A model generated the notes under the pieces. That model had not been told where the DNA came from, made no database searches, and saw only the letters and a list, made by a program, of their open reading frames with translations. Position numbers and translations under genes: made by a program. DNA of 17,051 bases, from NCBI GenBank assembly GCA_027030565.1, contig JALVEU010000030.1:1-17051 (forward strand), written 5' to 3'. The stretch is from Gammaproteobacteria bacterium. GTDB lineage: Bacteria; Pseudomonadota; Gammaproteobacteria; JAJDOJ01. This document shows, one piece after another, positions 1 to 7,638 of the stretch; within the stretch, counting starts at the first letter, position 1, and each line of letters starts with the position of its first letter.

Positions 1-242
1 GAGTGCCTGAGGTGCACGGTGCGGTACGGGGGCGCAGGAATGCCATCCGCTCCATGGGCTCGCCGGGCACCGTCAAGGGTGCCGTCGTAGACCGTATGGG
101 GCGAGGCAGAGGCGGGGAGAGCGGTCTGCGGGGCGCCCCGCAAAAAACCTTCGGTGAGCCGGCCGGGGACACCCCACGCTGTCCGGTGGTGCATCGCGTC
201 CGCCGGTGAGGTCTGTGCGTCGGGTAGATTGTGAGGGGAGCA
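1..242. other. Upstream region without a supportable gene
   Basis: No recognisable gene is seen before dacB. A 68-codon reading frame on the plus strand (3-209) has arginine- and glycine-rich, domain-free content typical of chance frames in GC-rich DNA, so I do not call it. The one structured element is a perfect 16-bp palindrome (127-142) followed by six A residues on the plus strand, listed separately. No clear -35/-10 pair for dacB is visible. Confidence 0.5.
127..142. repeat. Perfect 16-bp palindrome upstream of dacB
   Basis: TGCGGGGCGCCCCGCA is its own reverse complement. On the plus strand it is followed by A residues, so it lacks the T-run of an intrinsic terminator in either direction. 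It could be a protein-binding site or a chance GC-rich palindrome. Confidence 0.4.
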
Positions 243-1688
243 ATGCGATTCGGAATCACGCTTCGACGGGCGGGCTCGTTGGCGCTCGTCCTGTGGCTTG
301 GATTGGCGGCCGCGGTGCCGGTCGCAGGGCAGGGGTTGCCGGGCGCTGTTACGCGTGAGCTCGGCAAGGGGAAGATTCCCCGCAAGGCGCTGAGTGTGTT
401 CGTGCAAGAGACCGCAGGGCACCGGCCGTTGCTCACAGTCAACGCGGACGTGGCGCGCAATCCCGCTTCCACCATGAAGCTGGTCACCACCTTCGCCGCC
501 CTGGACAGCTTGGGTCCTGCCTACACCTGGGACACCGAGGTCTACGTCACCGGACCCGTGCGCAACGGGGTGGTCCAGGGGGATCTGGTGATCCGGGGCC
601 ACGGCGATCCGTTCCTGGTACCGGAGTTCCTGTGGCGGCTGGTGCGAGGGCTGCGGGAGAAGGGGCTGCGCCGCATCCGGGGCGACGTGGTGATCGACAA
701 CGGGTACTTCCGGCCGGAACCCGAGCTCAACCGTCCGCTGGACGCCAAGGTGTACCGCGCCTACAACGCCTCGGCCGATGCGCTGCTCGTGAACTTCCAG
801 AGCGTGCGCTTCCGGTTCGTGCCGGACGAGGCGGGTGGGCGCGTGCGGATCGCCACCTTTCCCGAGTTCACCAACCTCGAGGTGGTCAACCGCCTGCGGT
901 TCGTCCACAAGCCCTGCGGCAACCGGCTCAGCCGGATTCGCATGCAGGTGGAACGCCGCAGCGACGGGACCACGGTCACCTTCAAGGGCGACTATCCGGC
1001 CAAGTGCGGGGAATGGAGCATCGTGCGCGTGGTCATGGAGCCGCAGGCGGCGATCTATGGTGCGTTCCGGTCTCTGTGGGCGGAGACGGGTGGGGAGATC
1101 GACGGGGGGATGCGGCTGGGGCCGGTGCCGGCGGGGGCCGAGCGGGTCCTGGAGCTCGAGTCGCGGCCCATCGCCGAGATCGTGCGCAGCGTGAACAAGT
1201 TCAGCAACAACGTGATGGCACGTCAGGTGTTTCTCACGCTGGGGGCGGAGCTGCAGGGTGTGCCCGGCACCTATGCCAAGGGCCGAGCGGCCGTCGACCA
1301 GTGGCTGCGGGACAAGGGCCTGCTGTTTCCCGAGCTGGTGATGGAGAACGGCTCCGGGCTGTCGCGCAAGGCGCGCATCTCGGCGCGCAACATGGGCAGG
1401 TTGCTGCTCACGGCCTACCGCAGTCCATTGATGCCGGAATTCGTTTCCTCCTTGCCCATCGTGGGCGTCGATGGCACCATGAGAAAACGCATGAACGAGA
1501 CGTCCGTGGCCGGGCGTGCGCACATCAAGACAGGGACTCTGCGGGATGCCAGCGCCATTGCTGGCTACGTGAAGGCACGAAGCGGCAAGGACTACGTGGT
1601 GGTGGTGTTCCTCAACCACAAGCGTGCCCGGGGATATCGCGCGCGCGCCGTCCAGGATGCAGTGGTCCGGTGGGTCTACGGACATTGA
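243..1688 (+). CDS. dacB: D-alanyl-D-alanine carboxypeptidase/endopeptidase (PBP4, peptidase S13)
   Basis: A periplasmic penicillin-binding protein of the S13 family, which trims D-Ala from peptidoglycan stem peptides and cleaves D-Ala-meso-DAP cross-links. All three active-site motifs of the serine D,D-peptidase fold are present: SxxK as STMK (residues 76-79 of the 481-residue product), SxN as SNN (321-323) and KTG (429-431). The first 30 or so residues look like a Sec signal peptide: arginines, then a Leu/Ala-rich core ending near VAGQ. Between the first two motifs lies the large insert usual for this family, and it holds two cysteines (about 225 and 255) that could form a disulfide. I chose ATG 243, which has the purine-rich GAGGGGAG at 233-240 before it, over the in-frame GTG at 231, which has no ribosome-binding site. 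The gene stands alone upstream of the polysaccharide block, so a functional link to it is not shown. Confidence 0.93.
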   Translation: MRFGITLRRAGSLALVLWLGLAAAVPVAGQGLPGAVTRELGKGKIPRKALSVFVQETAGHRPLLTVNADVARNPASTMKLVTTFAALDSLGPAYTWDTEVYVTGPVRNGVVQGDLVIRGHGDPFLVPEFLWRLVRGLREKGLRRIRGDVVIDNGYFRPEPELNRPLDAKVYRAYNASADALLVNFQSVRFRFVPDEAGGRVRIATFPEFTNLEVVNRLRFVHKPCGNRLSRIRMQVERRSDGTTVTFKGDYPAKCGEWSIVRVVMEPQAAIYGAFRSLWAETGGEIDGGMRLGPVPAGAERVLELESRPIAEIVRSVNKFSNNVMARQVFLTLGAELQGVPGTYAKGRAAVDQWLRDKGLLFPELVMENGSGLSRKARISARNMGRLLLTAYRSPLMPEFVSSLPIVGVDGTMRKRMNETSVAGRAHIKTGTLRDASAIAGYVKARSGKDYVVVVFLNHKRARGYRARAVQDAVVRWVYGH

Positions 1689-1693
1689 GACGG

Positions 1694-1752
1694 CGCCCCG
1701 GCCACCTCTGAGGCCATTCGCCGGCCTTTGCGCATGCGCCATGGCCGGGGCG
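1694..1752 (+). terminator. Long-loop inverted repeat after dacB
   Basis: CGCCCCGGCCA (1694-1704) is an exact inverted repeat of TGGCCGGGGCG (1742-1752), an 11-bp GC-rich stem. The 37-nt loop holds a smaller stem (AGGCC 1711-1715 with GGCCT 1723-1727) and the palindrome GCGCATGCGC (1730-1739). It begins 6 nt after the dacB stop. There is no T-run, so it may be a factor-dependent end, an mRNA-stabilising structure or a regulatory leader for the next gene. Confidence 0.35.
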
Positions 1753-1805
1753 AAGGGGGATTCGTCGCGGCACGCACGCTCGGTCCGGATTGGGGGATAG
1801 TTGAG

Positions 1806-1868
1806 ATGAAGGATCCCAAGGGGCTCGGCGCGCACGTGCGGGCCGCGCGGGGGTATTCGGCGCCATGA
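1806..1868 (+). CDS. Possible 20-residue leader peptide overlapping the dehydratase start
   Basis: An ATG at 1806, preceded by GGGGGA at 1792-1797, opens a 20-codon frame (start MKDPKGLG) whose TGA at 1866-1868 overlaps the dehydratase ATG at 1865-1867 as ATGA. This geometry is typical of translational coupling. The dehydratase ATG has only a poor ribosome-binding site of its own, a G-run about 11 nt upstream. The peptide matches nothing I recognise, and a chance frame of this size is quite possible. Confidence 0.25.
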   Translation: MKDPKGLGAHVRAARGYSAP

Positions 1869-3778
1869 ATGTGGGCAAGTTCCTGCAGCGGCTGCGCACC
1901 CGCACCACGGTGTTCGTCCACGACCTGGTCATGATCCCCGTCGCCTGGTTGGCGGCGTTCTTCCTGCAGCTCGATTTCCAGCCCATCTCCAGCGGGGATC
2001 TCTCCTACGTGGTGGGCGGGCTGCTGGTGGTGCTGCCGTTGCAGGTGAGCCTGTTCTGGTATTACGGCCTGTATCGGGGGGTGTGGCGCTTCGCCTCCCT
2101 GCCCGACATGATCCGGATCGTCAAGGCGGTGGGTATCGGCACGCTGGGCGTGATGGCGGCGGTGGCCTTCGTGCCCACCCTTCAGGAAGTGCCGAGGGCG
2201 GTGCCGGTACTCTACGGCGTGTTGCTGGTCGCACTGGTCAGCGGACCCCGCTTCCTGTATCGGTGGTTCAAGGATCATCACTTCCGCCTGGAGGCCGGCC
2301 CCCGAGTGCTCATCGTCGGGGCCGGGCGCGCGGGTGAGATGCTGGCGCGCGAGCTGCTGCGCACGCGCGAGGGCAACTACCAGCCCATCGCCTTCGTGGA
2401 CGACGATCTGCGCAAGCGCGGCAAGGAGCTGCAAGGGATCCGTGTGCTGGGACCGGTCGATCGGATCCCCGGGCTGGTGCAGGAGCTGTGGATCGATCTC
2501 ATCATGCTGGCGGTGCCCTCGGCCAGCGCGGCGCAGATGCGGCGCATCGTCGAGATCTGTGAGCGGGCCGGCGTGCCGTTCCGTTCCGTGCCGCGGCTCG
2601 AGGACCTCATCACCGGGCGCGGTGCGATCCAGCAGCTGCGCGAGATCGCCATCGAGGACCTGCTGGGCCGCGATCCCGTGGCGCTGAATCGTGACGAGAT
2701 CCGCGGTGGACTGTCCGGTCGGGTGATCCTGGTCACCGGGGCCGGCGGCTCCATCGGCACCGAGCTGTGCCGGCAGTTGGCCCGATACGGGGCCCGCTCG
2801 CTGGTGCTGGTGGAGAACAGCGAGTACAACCTCTACCGGGTCGGTCTGGAGCTGCGCCAGGAGTTTCCCCACCTGGAGATCCACGAGCACCTGTGCGACG
2901 TGCGCGATCCGGTGGCGGTGGATCGCATCATGAGCCGCAACCGGCCGCAGGTGGTGTTCCATGCCGCAGCTTACAAGCACGTGCCCATGCTGCAGGGCCA
3001 GTTGCGCGAGGCGGTCGCCAACAACGTGTTGGGCACACGCGTGGTGGCCGAGGCGGCCGAGCGCTGTGGCGCGGAGAAGTTCGTGCTGATCTCCACCGAC
3101 AAGGCCGTCAATCCCGTCAACGTCATGGGCGCCACCAAGCGCGCCGCCGAAATCTTCTGTCAGAACTTCGGCCGGCAGCGTCGCACCACCCGTTTCATCA
3201 CGGTGCGTTTCGGCAACGTGCTGGGTTCGGCGGGCAGCGTGGTGCCCTTGTTCCGCCAGCAGATCGAGTCGGGTGGACCGGTCACGGTCACACACCCGGA
3301 GATGCTGCGCTACTTCATGACCATCTCCGAGGCCTGCCAACTCATCATGCAGGCCTCGGTGCTCGGCAGGGGTGGGGAGATCTACGTGCTGGATATGGGC
3401 GAGCCGATCAAGATCCGCTACCTGGCCGAGCAGATGATCCGTCTGGCGGGCAAGGAGCCCGGCAAGGACATCCGCATCGTCTACACCGGCATGCGTCCCG
3501 GCGAGAAGCTCAACGAAGAGTTGTTCCACGAGAAGGAACGGTTGACCGGGACCAGCCACAACAAGATCCTGCTCTCCTCGTCGCGCGAGTTCGACTGGGA
3601 GGCGCTCAACGTGCTCCTCGACGAGATGGCCGAGGCATGCGGGGCCTACGACGAGGAACGGTTGCTCCAGCTGCTCTGCACCCTGGTGCCGGAGTTCGAC
3701 GTGCAGGCGGCCTCGCCCTCGCCGTCGCCGGCACGTGTGATCACATTGGGCAGCGGCCGGCAGCCGGCGGACGCCTGA
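1865..3778 (+). CDS. Membrane-bound nucleotide-sugar 4,6-dehydratase/epimerase (WbpM/CapD/FlaA1 family)
   Basis: This 637-residue protein has the full-length WbpM layout. The N-terminal third is hydrophobic with about four membrane segments (roughly residues 17-36, 46-68, 88-104 and 113-128). Next comes a first Rossmann domain with GAGRAG (152-157), and then a C-terminal extended short-chain dehydrogenase domain with the NAD(P)-binding TGAGGSIG (291-298). The catalytic region is STDKAVNPVNVMGATK, with Ser410, Met421 and Lys425. Methionine in place of the usual tyrosine is characteristic of the large membrane members, the SMK triad known in WbpM. These enzymes convert UDP-GlcNAc to the 4-keto-6-deoxy sugar that leads to QuiNAc-, FucNAc- or bacillosamine-type residues; the exact product cannot be read from sequence. 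The tail after about residue 612 is Ser/Pro-rich and probably disordered. The neighbours (initiating transferase, glycosyltransferases, flippase) support surface-polysaccharide synthesis. Confidence 0.9.
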   Translation: MNVGKFLQRLRTRTTVFVHDLVMIPVAWLAAFFLQLDFQPISSGDLSYVVGGLLVVLPLQVSLFWYYGLYRGVWRFASLPDMIRIVKAVGIGTLGVMAAVAFVPTLQEVPRAVPVLYGVLLVALVSGPRFLYRWFKDHHFRLEAGPRVLIVGAGRAGEMLARELLRTREGNYQPIAFVDDDLRKRGKELQGIRVLGPVDRIPGLVQELWIDLIMLAVPSASAAQMRRIVEICERAGVPFRSVPRLEDLITGRGAIQQLREIAIEDLLGRDPVALNRDEIRGGLSGRVILVTGAGGSIGTELCRQLARYGARSLVLVENSEYNLYRVGLELRQEFPHLEIHEHLCDVRDPVAVDRIMSRNRPQVVFHAAAYKHVPMLQGQLREAVANNVLGTRVVAEAAERCGAEKFVLISTDKAVNPVNVMGATKRAAEIFCQNFGRQRRTTRFITVRFGNVLGSAGSVVPLFRQQIESGGPVTVTHPEMLRYFMTISEACQLIMQASVLGRGGEIYVLDMGEPIKIRYLAEQMIRLAGKEPGKDIRIVYTGMRPGEKLNEELFHEKERLTGTSHNKILLSSSREFDWEALNVLLDEMAEACGAYDEERLLQLLCTLVPEFDVQAASPSPSPARVITLGSGRQPADA

Positions 3779-3971
3779 ACGGCTCCCGGAGTGTGGGCCG
3801 GGGCACCGGAAGACCGCCCGGTCTCTTCGACATGGATCGGCGGTGGGTTCCTGGGGCGGTCGCTGGCGACCAAATCTCCCCACGCAGGTCCAGAACGGCG
3901 TGGCGAGCGGTTTCGGACGGAACCGCAGCGCAGTGCACGCCCCGGCGAGCGTCCGTGGCGGGTGTTTGAGC

Positions 3972-5456
3972 GTGGACCCCGCGCCCGTGCTCGATTCTTC
4001 CATGGGGCGAAACCGGTCCCGCCGGCTGCGCCGGCTGTTGGCGGGGTTCGCGTTGGCGCTCGCGGATCTCCTCGCCCTGGTCGCCGCGCTGGTAGCGGCA
4101 CGTGTGCTCCACGCGCTGGCCGCACGCTGGCTGCCCGGACACGTCACTGCCCTCGCCGACCCGCTCCAGGAGACCCTGCGAATCCAACTGTTCGGTGTAT
4201 GGATCCTGGTGGCCGTGGCCTGGCTCTCCCTGCAGGGCGAGTACTGGCGCCGGCTGCCGTTCTGGGACGAGGTGCGCCGCTTGTGGCGGCTGGTGCTGGT
4301 ATTGGCCGCACTGGACGCGCTGGTGCTGTTCCTCGCCAAGTGGGACTTTTCGCGGTTGTGGTTCCTTCTACTGTGGACGCTGTCGATGTCCTTCCTCCCC
4401 CTGGGGCGTGCACTCGCCCGGCGGGGCCTGGACCGGATCGGGTTGTGGAACGAACCGGTGTTGATCGTGGGCACGGGAGCCAACGCGCTGGAGACCTTGG
4501 AGGCGTTGCGGCGGGAGCACGCCTTGGGCTGGGAGGTCGAGGCCTTCGTCTCCTTGCGCCCGCATGTAGACCGGCTCGCGCATCGGGGGCGGTCCTATCC
4601 TGTGCGAAGCCTCGGGGGCGACATCGGCCGTGGGCTGGACGAGGTGTTCGCGGGACGACGGGTGGTGCTGGCGCCGGAGGAGGGTGAACTCGCCGCGATG
4701 CCGCAGCTGCTGGACCGTCTGGGGCGCCTCGGCGTGGAGGTCTCCATCGTGCCGCCGCTGCGCGGCCTGCCCTTGTTCGGCATGGACCCGATCCACTTCT
4801 TCCGTCACGAGGTGCTCATGCTGCGGGTGCGCAACAACCTCGCGCGGCCCGGGGCGCGACTGGTCAAACGCGCATTCGATCTGGCCTGTGGGGGGCTGCT
4901 GCTGATCGTGCTGGCCCCGCTGCTGGCCGGGGTCGCCCTACGCATCGCCCTGGGCGGGGGGCCGGTGCTGTTCGCGCACGAACGGGTCGGCCAGGGCGGG
5001 CGCCGGTTCCGCTGCTACAAGTTTCGCACCATGGTGCCGGATGCCGAGGCCCGGCTGGAGGCCCTGCTGCGCAATCCCGCGTGGCGGCGCCAGTGGGAGG
5101 AGAGCCGCAAGTTGAGGGACGATCCGCGCGTCACGCCCTTCGGGCACTTCCTGCGACGCACCAGCCTGGACGAGCTTCCCCAGCTCTTCAACGTGCTGCG
5201 CGGCGACATGAGCCTGGTTGGGCCCCGTCCGGTGGTGACCGAGGAGTTGGCCCGCTACGGCGAGCACGTGGCCGAATACCTGCAGGTGCGCCCGGGCATC
5301 ACCGGGCTGTGGCAGATCAGCGGGCGTAGCGATGCCGACTACGACAGCCGTGTGCGGCTCGACTCCTGGTACGTGCGCAACTGGAACCTGTGGTACGACA
5401 CGGTGATCCTCATGCTCACGGTGCAGAAGGTGGTGCGCGGCGAGGGTGCCTACTGA
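3972..5456 (+). CDS. Undecaprenyl-phosphate sugar phosphotransferase (WbaP/polyprenyl glycosylphosphotransferase)
   Basis: Transfers a sugar-1-phosphate from a nucleotide sugar to undecaprenyl phosphate, the first membrane step of polysaccharide-unit assembly. With this start the product is 494 residues. Four N-terminal hydrophobic segments (about 22-47, 71-87, 102-123, 129-145) are followed by a cytoplasmic Rossmann-like domain with LIVGTGAN (about 164-171). A further membrane helix (about 301-327) precedes the catalytic bacterial sugar-transferase domain with KFRTM (350-354), LDELPQLFNVLRGDMS (399-414), VGPRP (416-420) and PGITGLWQISGR (441-452). This is the five-helix WbaP architecture and not the short PglC form. 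The start is uncertain: GTG 3972 has a weak GGCGGG upstream, ATG 4002 would give 484 residues with no visible ribosome-binding site, and GTG 3843 adds an unlikely extension. The next gene starts 4 nt after the stop. The sugar (galactose, glucose or a deoxy-aminosugar) cannot be assigned. Confidence 0.9.
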   Translation: MDPAPVLDSSMGRNRSRRLRRLLAGFALALADLLALVAALVAARVLHALAARWLPGHVTALADPLQETLRIQLFGVWILVAVAWLSLQGEYWRRLPFWDEVRRLWRLVLVLAALDALVLFLAKWDFSRLWFLLLWTLSMSFLPLGRALARRGLDRIGLWNEPVLIVGTGANALETLEALRREHALGWEVEAFVSLRPHVDRLAHRGRSYPVRSLGGDIGRGLDEVFAGRRVVLAPEEGELAAMPQLLDRLGRLGVEVSIVPPLRGLPLFGMDPIHFFRHEVLMLRVRNNLARPGARLVKRAFDLACGGLLLIVLAPLLAGVALRIALGGGPVLFAHERVGQGGRRFRCYKFRTMVPDAEARLEALLRNPAWRRQWEESRKLRDDPRVTPFGHFLRRTSLDELPQLFNVLRGDMSLVGPRPVVTEELARYGEHVAEYLQVRPGITGLWQISGRSDADYDSRVRLDSWYVRNWNLWYDTVILMLTVQKVVRGEGAY

Positions 5457-5459
5457 ACC

Positions 5460-6350
5460 ATGGGACGACCGGATTTCTCCATCGTCGTGTTGACCCATCG
5501 GCGCGACGATGTCCTGCAGCGCCAGTTCGAGGTGCTGGCGGCCGCCACCGCGGGGCGGGCCAGTGAGCTGATCCTCGTGGACAACAATCCGGACGACCGG
5601 GATCGGGCGCCCCCGGCGCGCCTGGGGCTCGCCTGCCGGGTGGTCAAACCGGGATGTAACCTGGGTGTGGCCGCCGGGCGCAATCGGGGCGCCGCCGTGG
5701 CCCGGGGCCGGTGGCTGGTGTTCGTGGACGACGACGCCTTGTTCGCCAGCCCCGATCCCCTGGGTGTGGTGGAGGCGACCTTCCGCCAGCACGAGGGGAC
5801 CGGCATCCTCGCCTTTCGCAGCCTGGTCGGCGACAGTGGGCGCATCGACCGCAGCGAATTCCCGCATACAGACAAGCGCCGTGATCCCCTGGTGCCCTTC
5901 GACACCTTTCGTTTCATCGGTGTGGGTTTCGCCGTGCGCGCCGAGGTGTTCGATACGGTCGGCGGGTTTTGCGAGGATTTCTTCTATGGCATGGAGGAAT
6001 TCGACTTCGCTTACCGGGCCATCCGCGCCGGCTTCCGGATCCGCTACGAGCCGCGTATCGTGGTGCGCCACTATCGTCACCGGGCTGGCCGCATCGCCCC
6101 CGGTGAGCGCTACTACCGGTACTGGCTCAACAAGATGAAGGTCAACTACCGCAACCTCCCGGCGCGTTATGTGTGGGGCGCGGCCTTGCCCTGGAGCGCC
6201 TATGTACTGGTCCGGGCCGGTCCCTTGGTCTTGGGGCGCGCGGTTCGCGACTTTCTGCGCTGGCGCCGCGCTGCGGCCGAGCAGCGCCAGGTGCTGGATG
6301 GCCGTGCCCTGGCCTACCTGCGCCAGGTGGGGGCGAATCTGTACCGATGA
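5460..6350 (+). CDS. Family 2 glycosyltransferase (rhamnosyltransferase-like)
   Basis: A 296-residue cytoplasmic GT-A fold enzyme. The N-terminus carries the nucleotide-binding strand SIVVLTHRR (7-15) and LILVDNN (37-43). The GNLGVAAGRN-like region here reads CNLGVAAGRNRG (66-77), and the metal-binding acidic motif is FVDDDA (88-93). The acceptor-side acidic motif GMEEFDFAYR lies at 177-186. This combination resembles WbbL-type rhamnosyltransferases and other inverting GT2 enzymes that extend lipid-linked oligosaccharides, but donor and acceptor cannot be read. The ATG is 4 nt after the sugar-phosphotransferase stop, and its TGA overlaps the next gene's ATG, so the three genes are almost certainly cotranscribed. 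Confidence 0.88.
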   Translation: MGRPDFSIVVLTHRRDDVLQRQFEVLAAATAGRASELILVDNNPDDRDRAPPARLGLACRVVKPGCNLGVAAGRNRGAAVARGRWLVFVDDDALFASPDPLGVVEATFRQHEGTGILAFRSLVGDSGRIDRSEFPHTDKRRDPLVPFDTFRFIGVGFAVRAEVFDTVGGFCEDFFYGMEEFDFAYRAIRAGFRIRYEPRIVVRHYRHRAGRIAPGERYYRYWLNKMKVNYRNLPARYVWGAALPWSAYVLVRAGPLVLGRAVRDFLRWRRAAAEQRQVLDGRALAYLRQVGANLYR

Positions 6351-7624
6351 GGGGCTGGCTTGCCGAACAGGCGGCGGCAAGACTCTCGCCCGGGGTCTTT
6401 GGACGGGTGCATGCGACCTACGCCACGGCCCTGGGGCTGTCCAGGCGCATGCTGGCCCGGCGTGTCGCGCTGGACAGGCTGCTGTGGGGCGGGGAACACG
6501 CGGTGCCGGCCGCGCGCTATGCCCGGATCACGCGCAATCCGTTGCGTCCCTCCACGCGCCTGCGCGACACGCCCCACGTGCGCTTCCTCCAGGCCTACCA
6601 GCGTGAGGGCGAGCGGGTCCTGCAGCCTGGGCGCTTCGAGCAGACGGCCTATTTCGCCAACGCTGCCGAAGCCCTGGAGCTGGCGGGCGAATATTTCGGC
6701 TGCCGGCGTCGGGAGGAGCTGCCTCTCCAGGCCAGACGATTCGTGGCACAGTTCGAAGGCGCCGGCCGTGCCGCAGCCGGGGATGTGTCGCGGGATGTGA
6801 GCAGTCCCTGGGCCCCCGTGATCCTGCGTCGGATCGCCGACTCGGACGGCTGTTACGAGATCGTCGACGGCCATCACCGTCTGGCGGTGGCCTACGTGCG
6901 CGGGCAGCGCAGCTGCCGTGCCTACGTGCTGCGCGATCCCCCGGTCCACACCCCGCTGCAGGAAAAGCTACTGGACGTGTTCTGGACCGGGGGCCAGCGC
7001 TTGATCTACCAGCCGGTCGAGGCTCCGGAGCTGGGGCGAAAATGGCGGCTGGTGCGTCGGTGCTCGGACCGCCTGGGGCTCATGCAGGCCTGGCTCGCCG
7101 AACGGGCCATGCTTCCAGCCCGCGGCCTGCGCTATCTGGACGTGGGCTGTAGCTACGGCTGGTTCGTGCGCGAGATGGGGCGGTTGGGTTTCGCAGCGCA
7201 GGGGGTGGACCGCGATCCGGCTGCCCTGGAACTGGGCCGGATCGTGTACGGGCTCTCCTCGGAACAGTTGATCGAACGCAACATTGTCGACTTCCTGCAG
7301 ACCACGCGGGAACGCTTCGGGGTGACTTCCTGCTTCAGCGTGATCCACCATTTTGCCCTGGGCCGGGGGCCGATCCCCGCCGAAGCCCTGCTCGGGCACT
7401 TGGATCGGATCACGGTGCATGCGCTGTTCTTCGACACCGGCCAGTCGCACGAGCGGTGGTTCCGGCAGCGGCTGCCCCAGTGGGACCGGCCGTTCATTCA
7501 GCGCTGGGTGCGCGAACACTCCAGCTTCACACGAGTCACGCCGCTGGGCGAAGACAGCGACTGGCAGCTGCCCGGTCAACGCGGCAACTACGGTCGGACC
7601 CTGTTCGTGTGCACCCGGGACTGA
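6347..7624 (+). CDS. ParB-fold domain fused to a class I SAM-dependent methyltransferase
   Basis: A 425-residue product. I chose ATG 6347 because it overlaps the preceding stop (ATGA) and because the frame upstream of it lies over the glycosyltransferase. The N-terminal half contains a ParB/sulfiredoxin-like signature, CYEIVDGHHRLAVAYVRG (169-186), after a strand reading VILRRIADSDG. The C-terminal half begins a Rossmann methyltransferase at YLDVGCSYGWFVREMG (263-278), which is motif I, with the acidic ribose-binding strand GVDRD (286-290) and a motif-IV-like strand FSVIHHF (330-336). It has no membrane segment. By position it probably modifies a sugar or terminal residue of the polysaccharide. 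The ParB-like half may be a nucleotide- or lipid-phosphate-binding or regulatory module; its function is unknown to me. The gene ends 14 nt from the convergent flippase stop. Confidence 0.7.
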   Translation: MRGWLAEQAAARLSPGVFGRVHATYATALGLSRRMLARRVALDRLLWGGEHAVPAARYARITRNPLRPSTRLRDTPHVRFLQAYQREGERVLQPGRFEQTAYFANAAEALELAGEYFGCRRREELPLQARRFVAQFEGAGRAAAGDVSRDVSSPWAPVILRRIADSDGCYEIVDGHHRLAVAYVRGQRSCRAYVLRDPPVHTPLQEKLLDVFWTGGQRLIYQPVEAPELGRKWRLVRRCSDRLGLMQAWLAERAMLPARGLRYLDVGCSYGWFVREMGRLGFAAQGVDRDPAALELGRIVYGLSSEQLIERNIVDFLQTTRERFGVTSCFSVIHHFALGRGPIPAEALLGHLDRITVHALFFDTGQSHERWFRQRLPQWDRPFIQRWVREHSSFTRVTPLGEDSDWQLPGQRGNYGRTLFVCTRD

Positions 7625-7638
7625 GGTCGCGGCCAGGG

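Noticed and set aside
3809..3828. Small hairpin AGACC-GCCC-GGTCT after the dehydratase gene
   Set aside because: A 5-bp stem with no T-run, too weak to call a terminator in this GC-rich sequence.
1676..4483. Very long (935-codon) open frame on the minus strand
   Set aside because: It runs antisense across the complete dehydratase gene and into the sugar transferase. Its product is His/Gln/Arg-rich without any domain, as expected for a mirror frame of GC-rich coding DNA.
4938..6380. 480-codon minus-strand open frame
   Set aside because: Antisense to the sugar transferase and glycosyltransferase genes, which have clear family motifs. Its product has low-complexity His/Pro/Gly content.
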